Shown in pieces: positions 15,445 to 24,517 of a stretch of DNA of 32,328 nucleotides. Every line of letters starts with the position of its first letter. Position 1 is the stretch's first letter. The notes under the pieces were generated by a model, which made no database searches, was not told where the DNA came from, and was given only the letters and a program-made list of their open reading frames with translations. Source of the DNA: Methylobacter sp. (GTDB lineage Bacteria > Pseudomonadota > Gammaproteobacteria > Methylococcales > Methylomonadaceae); NCBI GenBank assembly GCA_030653175.1, contig JAURZV010000068.1, positions 1 through 32,328 of the forward strand, read 5' to 3'. Both the position numbers and the translations under genes were made by a program.

Positions 15445-18400
15445 TTAATGTGTTGCATCCCAAACCGGTTGCAAAAGGGTCTGGCATTGCCGCTCAAATG
15501 ACTCGCCCAACACCAGTCCCATATCCGCCACATTGCCGTAAAGCCGTCTGAGTTCCGGCTCGTACGACTGCTGGACGGCTCTGGACAATTGCTCTATTGC
15601 GGCATCCGGCGCCGACTTTGAGGCCCGGTTGCCGGTTTTGAGCTTGTGGGTCTGTTTGATGTACGCCAAGGCCGAATCCACAAAAAACGCATCAGGCTGT
15701 TTTTGGCCGAGTCGGTATATTTCTATCAATGCGGTCAAATGCTCCGGCTGACAATGTTCCGGCAACAAACTTAAGTCTTCATCGGTACTGAGTAAAAACG
15801 TCTGTTGTTCCTGAACCTGATTAATAATGAGGTGATGCAACAGCGCGCAGATAAAATCCCTGCCCTTAAGATCGGCGTAACGATAAAACAGGCTGCCGCA
15901 TTCATAAAGGTTGCCGAGTTTGCCGACCAAGCGGTATCCGTTGACGGTTATATCTATCGGCAAATCGTCCAAAGGCGCACCCAGATTTTTGGCCTTTATT
16001 CGTTCGACAAATTCATTAATCACACGCTGTTGCCGCTCAAACTCCAGCTCGCCCGGCACACCCGCCAGCCATCGTCCCTGCGCCTGAAGTTTTTTCACCA
16101 ATACCGGCTTGCCGTTTAACGCTTCCTGTATCCATTCATGGTAAATGGCATAACCCTCCAGCTTGGCAATGCTAAACGGCTCACGCTCTTCGGCATCGGC
16201 CCTCATACCGCTAAAGCGCAAATCCATTTGTCGTTGCATGAAATGACGTTGAGGATGCCGAAAAAAACTGAACAATTCGTTCAGGTCGATCACTTCCGTT
16301 TCTACAGTATCTTCAGGAATTGTTCCTTGCCACCATAAACCTGTAGGGGCTAACGATTGGGTATCCCTGCCGGATAATGCCTTGGCGGTTTCGCAATCGG
16401 CCTCGGAAAAACTGGACAAATTTTCTGTCCCGTCAAAATAGCGCCGACTGAACGGTTGCAACGGATGCCGGGTAATTGTGAGGGCGACCGGCCGGTCGCC
16501 CTCACATTGCAAAACCTCCAGCAATTCGCTGATGACCACCGACGGCGGAATGGCGTCGTTGTGGCTGATCGACTGGCCGATATAGGTCATAATCAGCTGC
16601 TGCCTGGCCGACAACAGGATTTCCAGGAACTGGTAGCGGTCATCGCTGCGATGCGAGCGGTCGCCTTTGCGAAAGTTTTGAGCCAACAAATCAAAGGTCG
16701 GATTACGGTCGATTTTGGGAAATTCACCGTCATTCATGCCCAACAACGCAATCACCTTGAACGGAATAGACCGCATCGGCAACATCGAACAAAAGGTCAG
16801 CTGTCCGCGCAAAAAGCCGTTGGCTGATTTACGCTCGGAGACCATGCCTTCCAGCCAGCTGATAATCACTTGCAGCTCGACATCATCATTATGCACTGAG
16901 GCCGGCTCGGCGGATAATTCCGCCAGCAGTTCGTTAAGCTGCTGGCGTTCGACCGGTTCCGCCGCCGCCAATAACTGGTCGGCGTAATAATAAAGCTGCG
17001 CGCTCCAGCTTTTTAGCGGTTTCGCCTGTTTAAGTTCCTTGCTCGCTTTAAACAGCAGCTGCATAAAATCGCACAAGCCGCCCAAGGCCAGTGCCGACGA
17101 GCCTTCAATATCCCGATAAGGCAACACATCGATAACAAAATCCTGATCGCTGCCTGCCGCATAACCCATCAGCAATCGGTCCAGCGTCGCCTGCCAGGTA
17201 TTTTCGCTCAGTTCGGGCAGGCCGAGTTCCTGTTTGTGTTGTGCCGATTTGCCCCAGCGCACATGGGTGTCTTGCACCCAGTGTTTAATCAGTTCCAGGT
17301 CAACCTCGGACAAACCGAAACCCGGATACACCACCGGCTGCTCCAGCAAATCCAGTACCGTCTGCCAGCCGAAACGGCTTTGGCTTAAGTCTAGAAAACG
17401 AATGAAGGCATCCAGCGCATTGTTGCTCAGGCGCAGGCTTCTATCGGCGATGGCGTGCTGTACGTCGTAGAACACGGCGGAAATAAACGGCTCGTACACC
17501 TGAATATCCGGCGCCATCACCACAATATCGCGCAGCTCCAGCGTTGAGTCATTTTCCAGTGCTTGCAGCAACTGGTTTTTTAGTACCTCCACCTCGCGCA
17601 TTCTGGAGTGGCAGGCATGAATGCTGATGGAGTTATCTGGTTGCAAAGTCTGTCCGTCCAACCGGTTATTCAAAATACCGTTTTGCAACTGTTGCAGATT
17701 ATTTTGCGCCTCGCTCAGCTCAAAACTTTCCGGTTCCAAATCGAACTGCGCCTGCTCCAGCAACATCTCCTGAAACTCGCGTCCCTGCTGGCCTAATGTT
17801 GACAACAAGGGATGTCCGGTAAAATTCTCATCATTCGCTCTCTGCCGTTTGCTTGCCAGATCGGCCCAAAAATCCTGCGCCGGATTAAGCAAATAAAGAT
17901 GCAGCTGACAATGTTTGGACAGGCCATCCAAATAACTTAAAAATAACGGCGGCATGGTATTAAGCCCGAACACTGAAATCCGTTCCGGTAATTGCTTGCT
18001 AAACTCGCCTTGCTCGGCGGCATTCAATTTGGCGATTACATCCAGCCATAACGAGCCCCGGTGCTTGTTGCCGGTCTGTTCGGTTATTTGCAGCCACAGC
18101 GCTTGTTGCCAACGTTCGGTTGCTGTTTGATACAAAAACCGGCCCTTTTGCCATGCCTCCAGCATATCCGGCCGCATCATCTGGTACTGGTCGAAAATCT
18201 GCGCCAGCTGCCGGGCCAGCTGATAGCGTTTTAAGGCGACATTTTCGCCCGACAGGTATTGCGTTAACGGCGAAAACACATCACCGTCCAGCCTGCGGAG
18301 CAATGCTTCAATCCGCCAGAGCATCAAATTACGCTCAAAAGCCGCATCGCTTAAGCGGCTGTCGATGTTCTGCGCCAGAGAACTGAAAAACTTGCCGGGA

Positions 18401-18591
18401 AATAAAAACTCGTAATTCCCCCAGACTTTAAATTGACTGGCTAACTGCTGAGATAACCATCGCTCCATGCCCTGACTTTGGATCAAAAAAACTTCCTTTG
18501 CAAAAGGCGATGCCAGCGGTGAGTTTTCAATGACTGTGGTCAGGTGAAAGACCAGATTTTCGGTTTTATTGGAGCTGTGCAGGATGAACAT
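15445..18591 (-). CDS. recC: RecBCD subunit RecC (exonuclease V gamma)
   Basis: A 1048-aa protein. The N-terminus MFILHSSNKTENLVFHLTTV and QSQGMERWLSQQLASQFKVWG (about 40-60) are the inactive SF1 helicase-like start typical of RecC. Conserved blocks ISVFGLNTMPPLFLSYLDGL (205-224) and IHACHSRMREVEVLKNQLL (325-343) follow, then RSIPFKVIALLGMNDGEFP. The C-terminus is the nuclease-like domain that reads Chi. E. coli RecC has 1122 aa. It works with RecB and RecD, which are not in the window, in double-strand break repair and destruction of foreign DNA. A dispersed palindrome sits in frame near residues 696-705. ATG 18591 matches the family start. Confidence 0.95.
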   Translation of the reverse strand: MFILHSSNKTENLVFHLTTVIENSPLASPFAKEVFLIQSQGMERWLSQQLASQFKVWGNYEFLFPGKFFSSLAQNIDSRLSDAAFERNLMLWRIEALLRRLDGDVFSPLTQYLSGENVALKRYQLARQLAQIFDQYQMMRPDMLEAWQKGRFLYQTATERWQQALWLQITEQTGNKHRGSLWLDVIAKLNAAEQGEFSKQLPERISVFGLNTMPPLFLSYLDGLSKHCQLHLYLLNPAQDFWADLASKRQRANDENFTGHPLLSTLGQQGREFQEMLLEQAQFDLEPESFELSEAQNNLQQLQNGILNNRLDGQTLQPDNSISIHACHSRMREVEVLKNQLLQALENDSTLELRDIVVMAPDIQVYEPFISAVFYDVQHAIADRSLRLSNNALDAFIRFLDLSQSRFGWQTVLDLLEQPVVYPGFGLSEVDLELIKHWVQDTHVRWGKSAQHKQELGLPELSENTWQATLDRLLMGYAAGSDQDFVIDVLPYRDIEGSSALALGGLCDFMQLLFKASKELKQAKPLKSWSAQLYYYADQLLAAAEPVERQQLNELLAELSAEPASVHNDDVELQVIISWLEGMVSERKSANGFLRGQLTFCSMLPMRSIPFKVIALLGMNDGEFPKIDRNPTFDLLAQNFRKGDRSHRSDDRYQFLEILLSARQQLIMTYIGQSISHNDAIPPSVVISELLEVLQCEGDRPVALTITRHPLQPFSRRYFDGTENLSSFSEADCETAKALSGRDTQSLAPTGLWWQGTIPEDTVETEVIDLNELFSFFRHPQRHFMQRQMDLRFSGMRADAEEREPFSIAKLEGYAIYHEWIQEALNGKPVLVKKLQAQGRWLAGVPGELEFERQQRVINEFVERIKAKNLGAPLDDLPIDITVNGYRLVGKLGNLYECGSLFYRYADLKGRDFICALLHHLIINQVQEQQTFLLSTDEDLSLLPEHCQPEHLTALIEIYRLGQKQPDAFFVDSALAYIKQTHKLKTGNRASKSAPDAAIEQLSRAVQQSYEPELRRLYGNVADMGLVLGESFERQCQTLLQPVWDATH
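16478..16505. repeat. Palindromic repeat inside recC
   Basis: A 28-base perfect palindrome with the core GGGCGACCGGCCGGTCGCCC lies in the recC coding sequence and is read in frame as CEGDRPVAL. The 20-base core is identical to that of the intergenic palindrome at 15353-15380, about 1.1 kb away. A repeat shared by an intergenic site and a conserved gene suggests in-frame insertion. Confidence 0.8.
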
Positions 18592-18776
18592 GGGCGATTT
18601 AATTTATCGTGAACATATTTAAAAAATCAGCTGAGTAATCTTTGTATAGCTATCGAGTAAGTCTTGTCCTGATTACGTAGGGCGTGCTGCGAGAGAACAA
18701 AACTTTTCCGGACAACACTATCTGCGGTATTATCACACACCCTTTACCTACCTATGACTAAAATCAGGATAACCTT

Positions 18777-19430
18777 ATGACTCAAGATGAATTAAAGCAA
18801 AAAGTGGCTCAAGCCGCTTTACACTATATTAAAGATGTTGCCATTATCGGCGTAGGCACAGGTTCTACCGTTAATCACTTTATTGATTATTTGGTCGATT
18901 TCAGGGCGGATATTGAGGGAGCTGTTTCCAGTTCGACCGCAAGTACCGAACGCTTAAAGAAAATCGGCATCCCCGTGCTTGATTTGAATGCGGTGGGTAC
19001 GCTGGATGTTTATGTGGACGGAGCGGACGAAGTCAATCCCCGTAAACAACTGGTCAAAGGCGGCGGCGGCGCGTTGACTCGCGAAAAGATTATCGCCGCA
19101 GCCAGCAGAAAATTCGTCTGTATTGCCGACGAAACCAAATGCGTCGATGTGCTGGGTAAATTTCCTCTGCCGGTTGAAGTCGTTCCCATGGCCAGAAGTT
19201 ATGTTGCCAGAGAGCTTGTTAAATTAGGCGGTCAGCCGGTGTGGCGGGAAAATTTTATTACCGATAACCACAATGTGATTCTCGATGTGCATAATCTGGA
19301 TATCATCGAGCCGATCAAACTGGAACAAATCATCAACAACATTACCGGCGTAGTCACTGTCGGTATTTTTGCGATGCGCCCTGCGGATGTCGTGTTAATC
19401 GGCAAGGGTAATGAAGTAACTACGCTTTAA
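18777..19430 (+). CDS. rpiA: Ribose-5-phosphate isomerase A
   Basis: A 217-aa cytoplasmic enzyme that interconverts ribose 5-phosphate and ribulose 5-phosphate in the pentose phosphate pathway, also needed for ribulose monophosphate recycling in methanotrophs. [13 protein letters not shown] (25-37) binds phosphate. Catalytic residues match E. coli: Asp81 and Asp84 in DGADEV, Lys94 in VKGGGGAL and Glu103 in LTREK. Length matches the family (219 aa in E. coli). AGGA seven bases before ATG 18777 supports the start. Divergent from recC with 185 bases between them. No frameshift or truncation. Confidence 0.97.
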   Translation: MTQDELKQKVAQAALHYIKDVAIIGVGTGSTVNHFIDYLVDFRADIEGAVSSSTASTERLKKIGIPVLDLNAVGTLDVYVDGADEVNPRKQLVKGGGGALTREKIIAAASRKFVCIADETKCVDVLGKFPLPVEVVPMARSYVARELVKLGGQPVWRENFITDNHNVILDVHNLDIIEPIKLEQIINNITGVVTVGIFAMRPADVVLIGKGNEVTTL

Positions 19431-19986
19431 AATATACTGCAAACGGTCATGAATTGCGCTTTTTAGAATCCCCTCATCCCAGCCTTCTCCCTGAGGGAGA
19501 AGGCGCTGACGCTCTAAAGTCAACAGTATTGACCCCAGCCCTCTCCCGCAGGAAGAGGGGACAAAAACCGCAATCCGTACCCGTGTCGAGTATAGTTGGC
19601 CGCCGGGTTCACACTGCGCCCGGTTTGCCCCTCTGCATAATACACACGCTTGCGATCGATAACGCCATGGATGGCGTGTAGTAGGCGCTTCACCCGACTT
19701 ATTTCCACTTGCTCTTTTAGAAGTGGATTTGTTCACATTATCCTAAAAAAATCAGTTGGAGCGCGTGGAAACCGTTCGTGCTGAGCCCTTCGGCTACGTT
19801 CAGGAAAGCCTTGTCGAAGCCTGTCATGAGCTTGTCGAATGGGGCGAACGGGGTTTGGAATGCTCAACTGCGGTTTTTAGGAGCATTTCCCGCCGGCAAT
19901 ACGAATTAATTCGCCATTTACCACAAGCCTTTTCATTCTCCAGCTTTCGTCACTTGTCGCCGTTCGTGTCTTTTAGTTTTCATCAA
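19431..19986. other. 556-base repeat-rich gap between rpiA and gspD
   Basis: No gene supported. From left to right it holds the 65-base repeat listed separately (19468-19532), then CCCCAGCCCTCTCCCGCAGG followed by AAGAGGGG, a second hairpin (19532-19560). A GCCATGGATGGC motif lies near 19667, and a stretch at 19785-19850 repeats TGAGCCCTTCG, CTTGTCGAAGCCTGTCATGAG and CTTGTCGAATGGGG in both orientations. The last family recurs at about 27184-27208 in the gspG-gspH spacer. The hairpins probably end the convergent rpiA and T2SS transcripts. Confidence 0.65.
19468..19532. repeat. 65-bp dispersed repeat, copy 1
   Basis: Contains a perfect 10+1+10 palindrome, CCTTCTCCCT-G-AGGGAGAAGG (19483-19503). 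The full 65 bases recur in inverted orientation at 27286-27350 with a single difference. Copy 1 is intergenic; copy 2 lies in the open frame upstream of gspH. Confidence 0.85.
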
Positions 19987-22137
19987 CTACTCTATTGCCG
20001 AACCTCTTGAAACAACGGGTCTGCTCTCGTAAATTCCGGTTAATTTACGTTTGAATTCGTCAGAAATCAGCCTGGAATCCTGCTTGCTTTTTACAACGCG
20101 CGGTGTGATCAGAACAACCAATTCGGTTTTGGCTCTACTAAAGGTTTTACCGCCAAATAATGGCCCTATCCATGGAATATCTTGTAAATAAGGAATCCCT
20201 GCATTACCTTCAGCATTATTATCGTCAATTAAACCGCCTAGTACTATCGTTTCCCCATCATGCACAGCCACAGAACTTTCAATTTCTTTTTTTGCAATGG
20301 TGACCGTCGTTGTGACACCCGTCGTTGATGGTTTTGCATTGCTGACAATTTGCTTGATTTCCATAATAACCATACCGTTCGCATTAACTCTGGGCGTAAC
20401 TTCCAGGGTAACACCGGTATCTATATATTGTATCGAACTGGATTGAGCTATGCTGGCATTATTCACCCCACCAGCGATAGGAACTTGTGTGGTGCTGGTT
20501 TGTACGGGCACTTGATCACCTACATTTATTTTCGCTTGCTGATTGTTTAACACCATTAACGACGGCGAAGAAATCACATTCAGGTTATTAGCGGTGGCTT
20601 GTGCATTTAAAAGGGCTTTCACCGCTCCCGAGCTGTATATGGCGCTAAATCCGCCTGTTGCGGCGGCAGCGGCAGCTTGAGCGGCAGTTCCTAATATATC
20701 CGCCACTTTGCCGGGAGGCGTCGAGGTGCCGGCAAGTGCATCGTTCCCTTGGGATAAATACCATGATATTCCGTACTTTAATTCATCGGTTAAAGCAACC
20801 GAGACTATTGTCGCGTCAATCAGCACTTGCAACGGTAATACATCAAGCTGTTTGATGACAGGAAGTATCACTTCGTAATCCTGCGGAGTGGCAACAATGA
20901 CTACCGAATTATTGGCCGCGTCCGAAATAATTCTTACATCGCCCACATTGGCAACTTCCGCATCTCCGGTTTGTGCGGATGTTTTTTGAACTTTTTGTTT
21001 TTCAGGCGCTTGTTTATTGGTTAATTCAGCCGCTTTTTGTCTAGGCGCAACTTTTGCAGATTTTTCTTTCTTGGCCGCGCCGGTAAAAATCTCATTTAAC
21101 GTGGATGCCAGCTCTTCTGCATCGACATGTTGAACCCGATAGACATTAACACCGCCGCCGGACGCTGTATTTGCGCGATCCAGACGAAATATCCAGTTTT
21201 CAATATCTTTCAAATAACTGGCCCGATGCGTAATCGCCATAACGGCATTCAATCTTTCAACCGCAATAAAACGAAAAAAGCCACTCTCTCCTTCCTTACT
21301 CTCTTTACTAAAAATTTCCTCCAGTTCTTTAATAATAGTGTCCGGCTCAACATGGGCTAATGGAAACAGGCCAAAAGATTGTCCTTTCAGCACATCAACA
21401 TCAAAAGTGCTGACCATATCCATGACTCGCGCCAGTTCATCAGGGGTACCGGAAGCGATCAGGATATTGCGCGTGCCATCGACATTGAGAATGGTCTTTT
21501 CCTGTACCAACGGTTTGATCACATCGACAATGTTTTGTACGGCGACATTTCTGACCGGAATAACCCTGACTTGAAAGCCGACTCTTCCGGCAGTATTGGG
21601 GGCTGCAAAACTGGAGCTGTACAGAGCTTCGCCGGCGGGTTCGATATGGTAAATGCCGGCGTCCTTAATCAGGACGGCATTGTTCATGCGCAGCAGCATT
21701 TCAAGGGTGGGAATTAGCTCCTCTTTGCTTAAGGGATCGGTCGTTTGCAAGGTGACTTTGCCTGCCACCTTGGGACTGAGTACGTAGTTTTGCCCAAGGA
21801 TGTCACTTAACACCACTTTGGCCACTTCCCCCAAATCGGCTTCATCAAAATTGAGACTGTATTCTCCTTCGCCCCGGCCCTTGGTTTTTCTATGCTGCGT
21901 TGTCGTATCCGGTACAAACCGGTTTGTGCCGGGAAATAACTCAGGCTTTGCCTGCATTGCCGCAGTAGCGGGCGCTTTGTTTTGCAGTTGTTCAATAGTC
22001 ACATCGGTTTGTTCCTTTTTCACCGGCGTCAACGGCAATTTGGGCGCGTGCCTGGGCGCTAGCGATTCACAACTTGACAGCGTTAAACCTAAGACCACCA
22101 AACAAGAAGTTGTTGTTACTTTTTTGACATTAATCAT
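19987..22137 (-). CDS. gspD: T2SS outer-membrane secretin GspD
   Basis: A 716-aa secretin forming the outer-membrane channel of type II secretion. ATG 22137 is chosen over the longer frame (to 22233) because GGAAGGA lies at the right distance and the N-terminus becomes a lipoprotein signal ending LTLSSC (Cys23). N0 domain: LNFDEADLGEVAKVVLSDIL; then N1-N3, with a low-complexity Lys/Ala linker in N3. The secretin core has VLIDATIVSVALTDELKYGI, the VPVQTST gate region and IPWIGPLFGGKTFSRAKTEL. A built-in lipobox, as in Xanthomonas XpsD, would let it reach the outer membrane without a separate pilotin. It is the last gene of the operon and overlaps the GspC/N-like gene by eight bases. Confidence 0.95.
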   Translation of the reverse strand: MINVKKVTTTSCLVVLGLTLSSCESLAPRHAPKLPLTPVKKEQTDVTIEQLQNKAPATAAMQAKPELFPGTNRFVPDTTTQHRKTKGRGEGEYSLNFDEADLGEVAKVVLSDILGQNYVLSPKVAGKVTLQTTDPLSKEELIPTLEMLLRMNNAVLIKDAGIYHIEPAGEALYSSSFAAPNTAGRVGFQVRVIPVRNVAVQNIVDVIKPLVQEKTILNVDGTRNILIASGTPDELARVMDMVSTFDVDVLKGQSFGLFPLAHVEPDTIIKELEEIFSKESKEGESGFFRFIAVERLNAVMAITHRASYLKDIENWIFRLDRANTASGGGVNVYRVQHVDAEELASTLNEIFTGAAKKEKSAKVAPRQKAAELTNKQAPEKQKVQKTSAQTGDAEVANVGDVRIISDAANNSVVIVATPQDYEVILPVIKQLDVLPLQVLIDATIVSVALTDELKYGISWYLSQGNDALAGTSTPPGKVADILGTAAQAAAAAATGGFSAIYSSGAVKALLNAQATANNLNVISSPSLMVLNNQQAKINVGDQVPVQTSTTQVPIAGGVNNASIAQSSSIQYIDTGVTLEVTPRVNANGMVIMEIKQIVSNAKPSTTGVTTTVTIAKKEIESSVAVHDGETIVLGGLIDDNNAEGNAGIPYLQDIPWIGPLFGGKTFSRAKTELVVLITPRVVKSKQDSRLISDEFKRKLTGIYESRPVVSRGSAIE

Positions 22138-22753
22138 TGTTGTTTCCTTCCGATGTATCTTCAGTAGTGTCTGTTGCAGGTTCTGGAATAGCTGCTGGAA
22201 CAGGAGCAGGCGCGGGTGTAACCTGTATTGCACTGTTTGCCCCCTGTGTTTTTAATTTTGGTTTTCGAAGCAGTAGTTCCTTCTCCTTACCACCTTGTTT
22301 AAGCACGGCCTTATCCTTGTTTATTTCAGTCAGTTTCCAGCCGTCAATATCATCGCCTACGGTTATTTTTCGATAATTGTCTTTGGCGACCTTTGATTTA
22401 GACCGGCTGAATAATGCCGATACGGTTTTTTTGATACTGTAAACTCCGTTCAGCTGCCAATCAAAGCTCTCCGATTTAGAGGAGGCTTGTGCCGCCTCCA
22501 TACTCGGCTCATCCACAGGTCTTCTGCCTTTAATAAATAACGGCCTGGCAACCAGATCAACGTAACTTTCTTCCGGCTGCTTGGTCAGTTCTATTTCGGG
22601 CAACTCATCTGTTTTATAGTCTTGCGGTTTTGCCGAGATAATCGATGTCAGCAAACGGTGCCGCATATAACTGGCATACAACCACTCTCCGGTAATAACC
22701 AAACACAGGCTGATGCAGGCAGATACCAGCAATTTCATGAGCTTACTATTCAT
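22130..22753 (-). CDS. GspC/XpsN-like T2SS coupling protein
   Basis: A 207-aa bitopic inner-membrane protein. One N-terminal membrane helix (LLVSACISLCLVITGEWLY, 9-27) is followed by a periplasmic region with VARPLFIKGRRP, the box typical of GspC HR and XpsN proteins, and a small beta domain (FDWQLNGVYSIKKTVSALF to TVGDDIDGWKLTEINKDKAV). The C-terminus is Pro/Ala/Glu-rich, with no PDZ domain. In Xanthomonas the protein in this position (XpsN, between M and D) links the inner platform to the secretin, as GspC does elsewhere. Overlaps gspM by four bases and gspD by eight. Confidence 0.8.
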   Translation of the reverse strand: MNSKLMKLLVSACISLCLVITGEWLYASYMRHRLLTSIISAKPQDYKTDELPEIELTKQPEESYVDLVARPLFIKGRRPVDEPSMEAAQASSKSESFDWQLNGVYSIKKTVSALFSRSKSKVAKDNYRKITVGDDIDGWKLTEINKDKAVLKQGGKEKELLLRKPKLKTQGANSAIQVTPAPAPVPAAIPEPATDTTEDTSEGNNND

Positions 22754-23337
22754 TCCGGCAGCCTTCTCATAAAGCTGACCGCCTGAAAATTAATATTTAA
22801 TTCGTTACTCGGTTCGATCTGGCGCGTTGTCCTGCTTCTTACGCCGCGCATCGGCCTTATCTCTATCTGATTGATAATAATCAGCGGAGTCGACGTTTCT
22901 ATTTTGTACAGCACCGCCCGCAACACTTCGCTATTACCCGTCATCCTTACGCTGACGGTTATCCGGCTAAATTCATTTTTGGTACTAAGAGGAAGCGCCT
23001 GGGTACTGCTCAATTGCCCGCCTGCCTCTGTAATTACTTTTTTAATGAACTCCTGAACCTCGGCGGACGCTAAAGCGCCGGTACTCTGCCTGTTCAAAAG
23101 TCCACGCTTTTGATACTGCTCTTTTATGGCGCTCATGCTTTCAATGACTGCGTCTTTTCTTGCCAGAACCCGCTCGTATTGCTGAAGCCTGAAAACAAGA
23201 TTATTTTTGGCCTCGTGCAGCTCCAAACCTTTGTTAACCACAGGTACTATAACAGCCAGACTGACAATCAGTATCGCCGCAACCAACAAGGCGACGGCCA
23301 ACCATCGCTGCATTTGCTGACTACCTACCTTGACCAT
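22750..23337 (-). CDS. gspM: T2SS platform protein GspM
   Basis: A 195-aa inner-membrane protein starting MVKVGSQQMQRWLAVALLVA. A membrane helix (13-35) is followed by a coiled-coil (LELHEAKNNLVFRLQQYERV) and a ferredoxin-like periplasmic domain, the GspM subtype b plan. It binds GspL and stabilises the assembly platform. The frame is open to 23466, but ATG 23337 has GGGAGG upstream and gives the proper cytosolic N-terminus. It overlaps gspL by 17 bases and the next gene by 4. Confidence 0.88.
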   Translation of the reverse strand: MVKVGSQQMQRWLAVALLVAAILIVSLAVIVPVVNKGLELHEAKNNLVFRLQQYERVLARKDAVIESMSAIKEQYQKRGLLNRQSTGALASAEVQEFIKKVITEAGGQLSSTQALPLSTKNEFSRITVSVRMTGNSEVLRAVLYKIETSTPLIIINQIEIRPMRGVRSRTTRQIEPSNELNINFQAVSFMRRLPE

Positions 23338-24517
23338 TGGCGCCTCCCTGTTTCGACGGCATGGATGGCGGCGCAACTGCCGGGGTAACGTCAACGGTAA
23401 TCTGGAACCGCTCCTGCCCGCTGGCTTTGTCTTGGGTGACCGGCGAAACGAATCGGGCGTCGGCAAACAATTCGGAGTCTTCCAAAACGCCGATCAATGC
23501 TGAAGCGGCGGGCGACTCGCCCTGTATTTGCAGATGCCCGTCCGAGTATTGCGCATAGGACAACCAGGTATTATCTTTGATTAGCGCGCTTAAGGTATTC
23601 AACATCTCAATTACTGTTGGAGCCGCATTTTTCTCCGCTATCAATAGCCGTGTTTCGTCTATCATCGCATCAATCTCCAGCTGCAAGGCCTTAACTTCCC
23701 TGGCGTCCTTTTCTATGGCATCGATTTTTTCCTGCAAGGCATTGACCGTTTGATATTCAAACAAGACCGGCAGCGCCAGCACAGCGCCCAGCAGTAAAAA
23801 TATCGCCGCAATCAACCCCGTATAAATCAAACGCTGTGCATTTGCGGGTTTTTCCCTTAGGCTTTCCGGTAATAAATTGTAACCCTCATAACGTTGCTCA
23901 AGATCATTCGGCGTCGCCTCATAATCGACGAATAGTGGCGACATATCCATTGCCTTGATGTCTTCATACAATGCATCAAGCGTTTCTCTTGGAGTTAACA
24001 CCAGCATGACCCTGATTTGTCCGGGCTCATGCTCACCTTCCAGCGGCTTAACCGCAAAATAAACCTGTTCCGCCTTAAACGGCGTATAGCGATCAAGTTC
24101 GTAGGCAACAACCTGGGACAGGTTTTCTTTTACGGCGACCGGCAAGGCAAGCTCTTTTTGAATGGCCTCTTGCGCTGTTAGCCGGAGTATTAGGTTTGCT
24201 TTAGCCAGCCGTTCATCTTTGGCTCGCAAGGCTTTATATTGCTCTATGCCCGAGGCGTTGCGCTCCAGTATTGCCAAAGGCTCGGCTTGCTCATTCGCCG
24301 CGCCGGTTCCTGACTGGCTTGCGGCATACACACCATCCCTGGCGATGAGCACGTAGGTCAACGCTAGCCGATTGTTTTCGGGGCGAACGATAATGAAGCC
24401 CTGCTTCTCATTAACCAGCCGCCTGATTTTTTCGGGCACCAAAAAGTCAAGTTCGCGCAGCCACCAGCGGAAGAATTTTTTAACATCCAGATCAATCGTT
24501 GAATTCAGGTTCGGCAT
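23321..24517 (-). CDS. gspL: T2SS platform protein GspL (with PilN-like C-terminus)
   Basis: A 398-aa inner-membrane protein. The cytoplasmic N-terminal half is the actin-like GspL/PilM domain (VVAYELDRYTPFKAEQVYFA, 136-155) that recruits the GspE ATPase. One membrane helix spans about 230-253. A coiled-coil (258-298) and a PilN/GspL periplasmic domain end the protein. Residues 59-71 (ARDGVYAASQSGT) are encoded by a dispersed repeat shared with gspJ; they lie in a loop between strands of the N-terminal domain. The gene overlaps gspK by 26 bases and gspM by 17, so translation of K, L and M is probably coupled. Confidence 0.9.
   Translation of the reverse strand: MPNLNSTIDLDVKKFFRWWLRELDFLVPEKIRRLVNEKQGFIIVRPENNRLALTYVLIARDGVYAASQSGTGAANEQAEPLAILERNASGIEQYKALRAKDERLAKANLILRLTAQEAIQKELALPVAVKENLSQVVAYELDRYTPFKAEQVYFAVKPLEGEHEPGQIRVMLVLTPRETLDALYEDIKAMDMSPLFVDYEATPNDLEQRYEGYNLLPESLREKPANAQRLIYTGLIAAIFLLLGAVLALPVLFEYQTVNALQEKIDAIEKDAREVKALQLEIDAMIDETRLLIAEKNAAPTVIEMLNTLSALIKDNTWLSYAQYSDGHLQIQGESPAASALIGVLEDSELFADARFVSPVTQDKASGQERFQITVDVTPAVAPPSMPSKQGGANGQGR

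Noticed and set aside
19395-19736. A 113-codon minus-strand frame after rpiA
   Set aside because: It runs through the rpiA 3' end and dispersed palindromic repeats; no start signal or family.
23338-23466. Longer GspM start
   Set aside because: The extension is a shadow of gspL coding sequence, rich in Arg and Pro; the internal ATG with GGGAGG gives the expected membrane topology.
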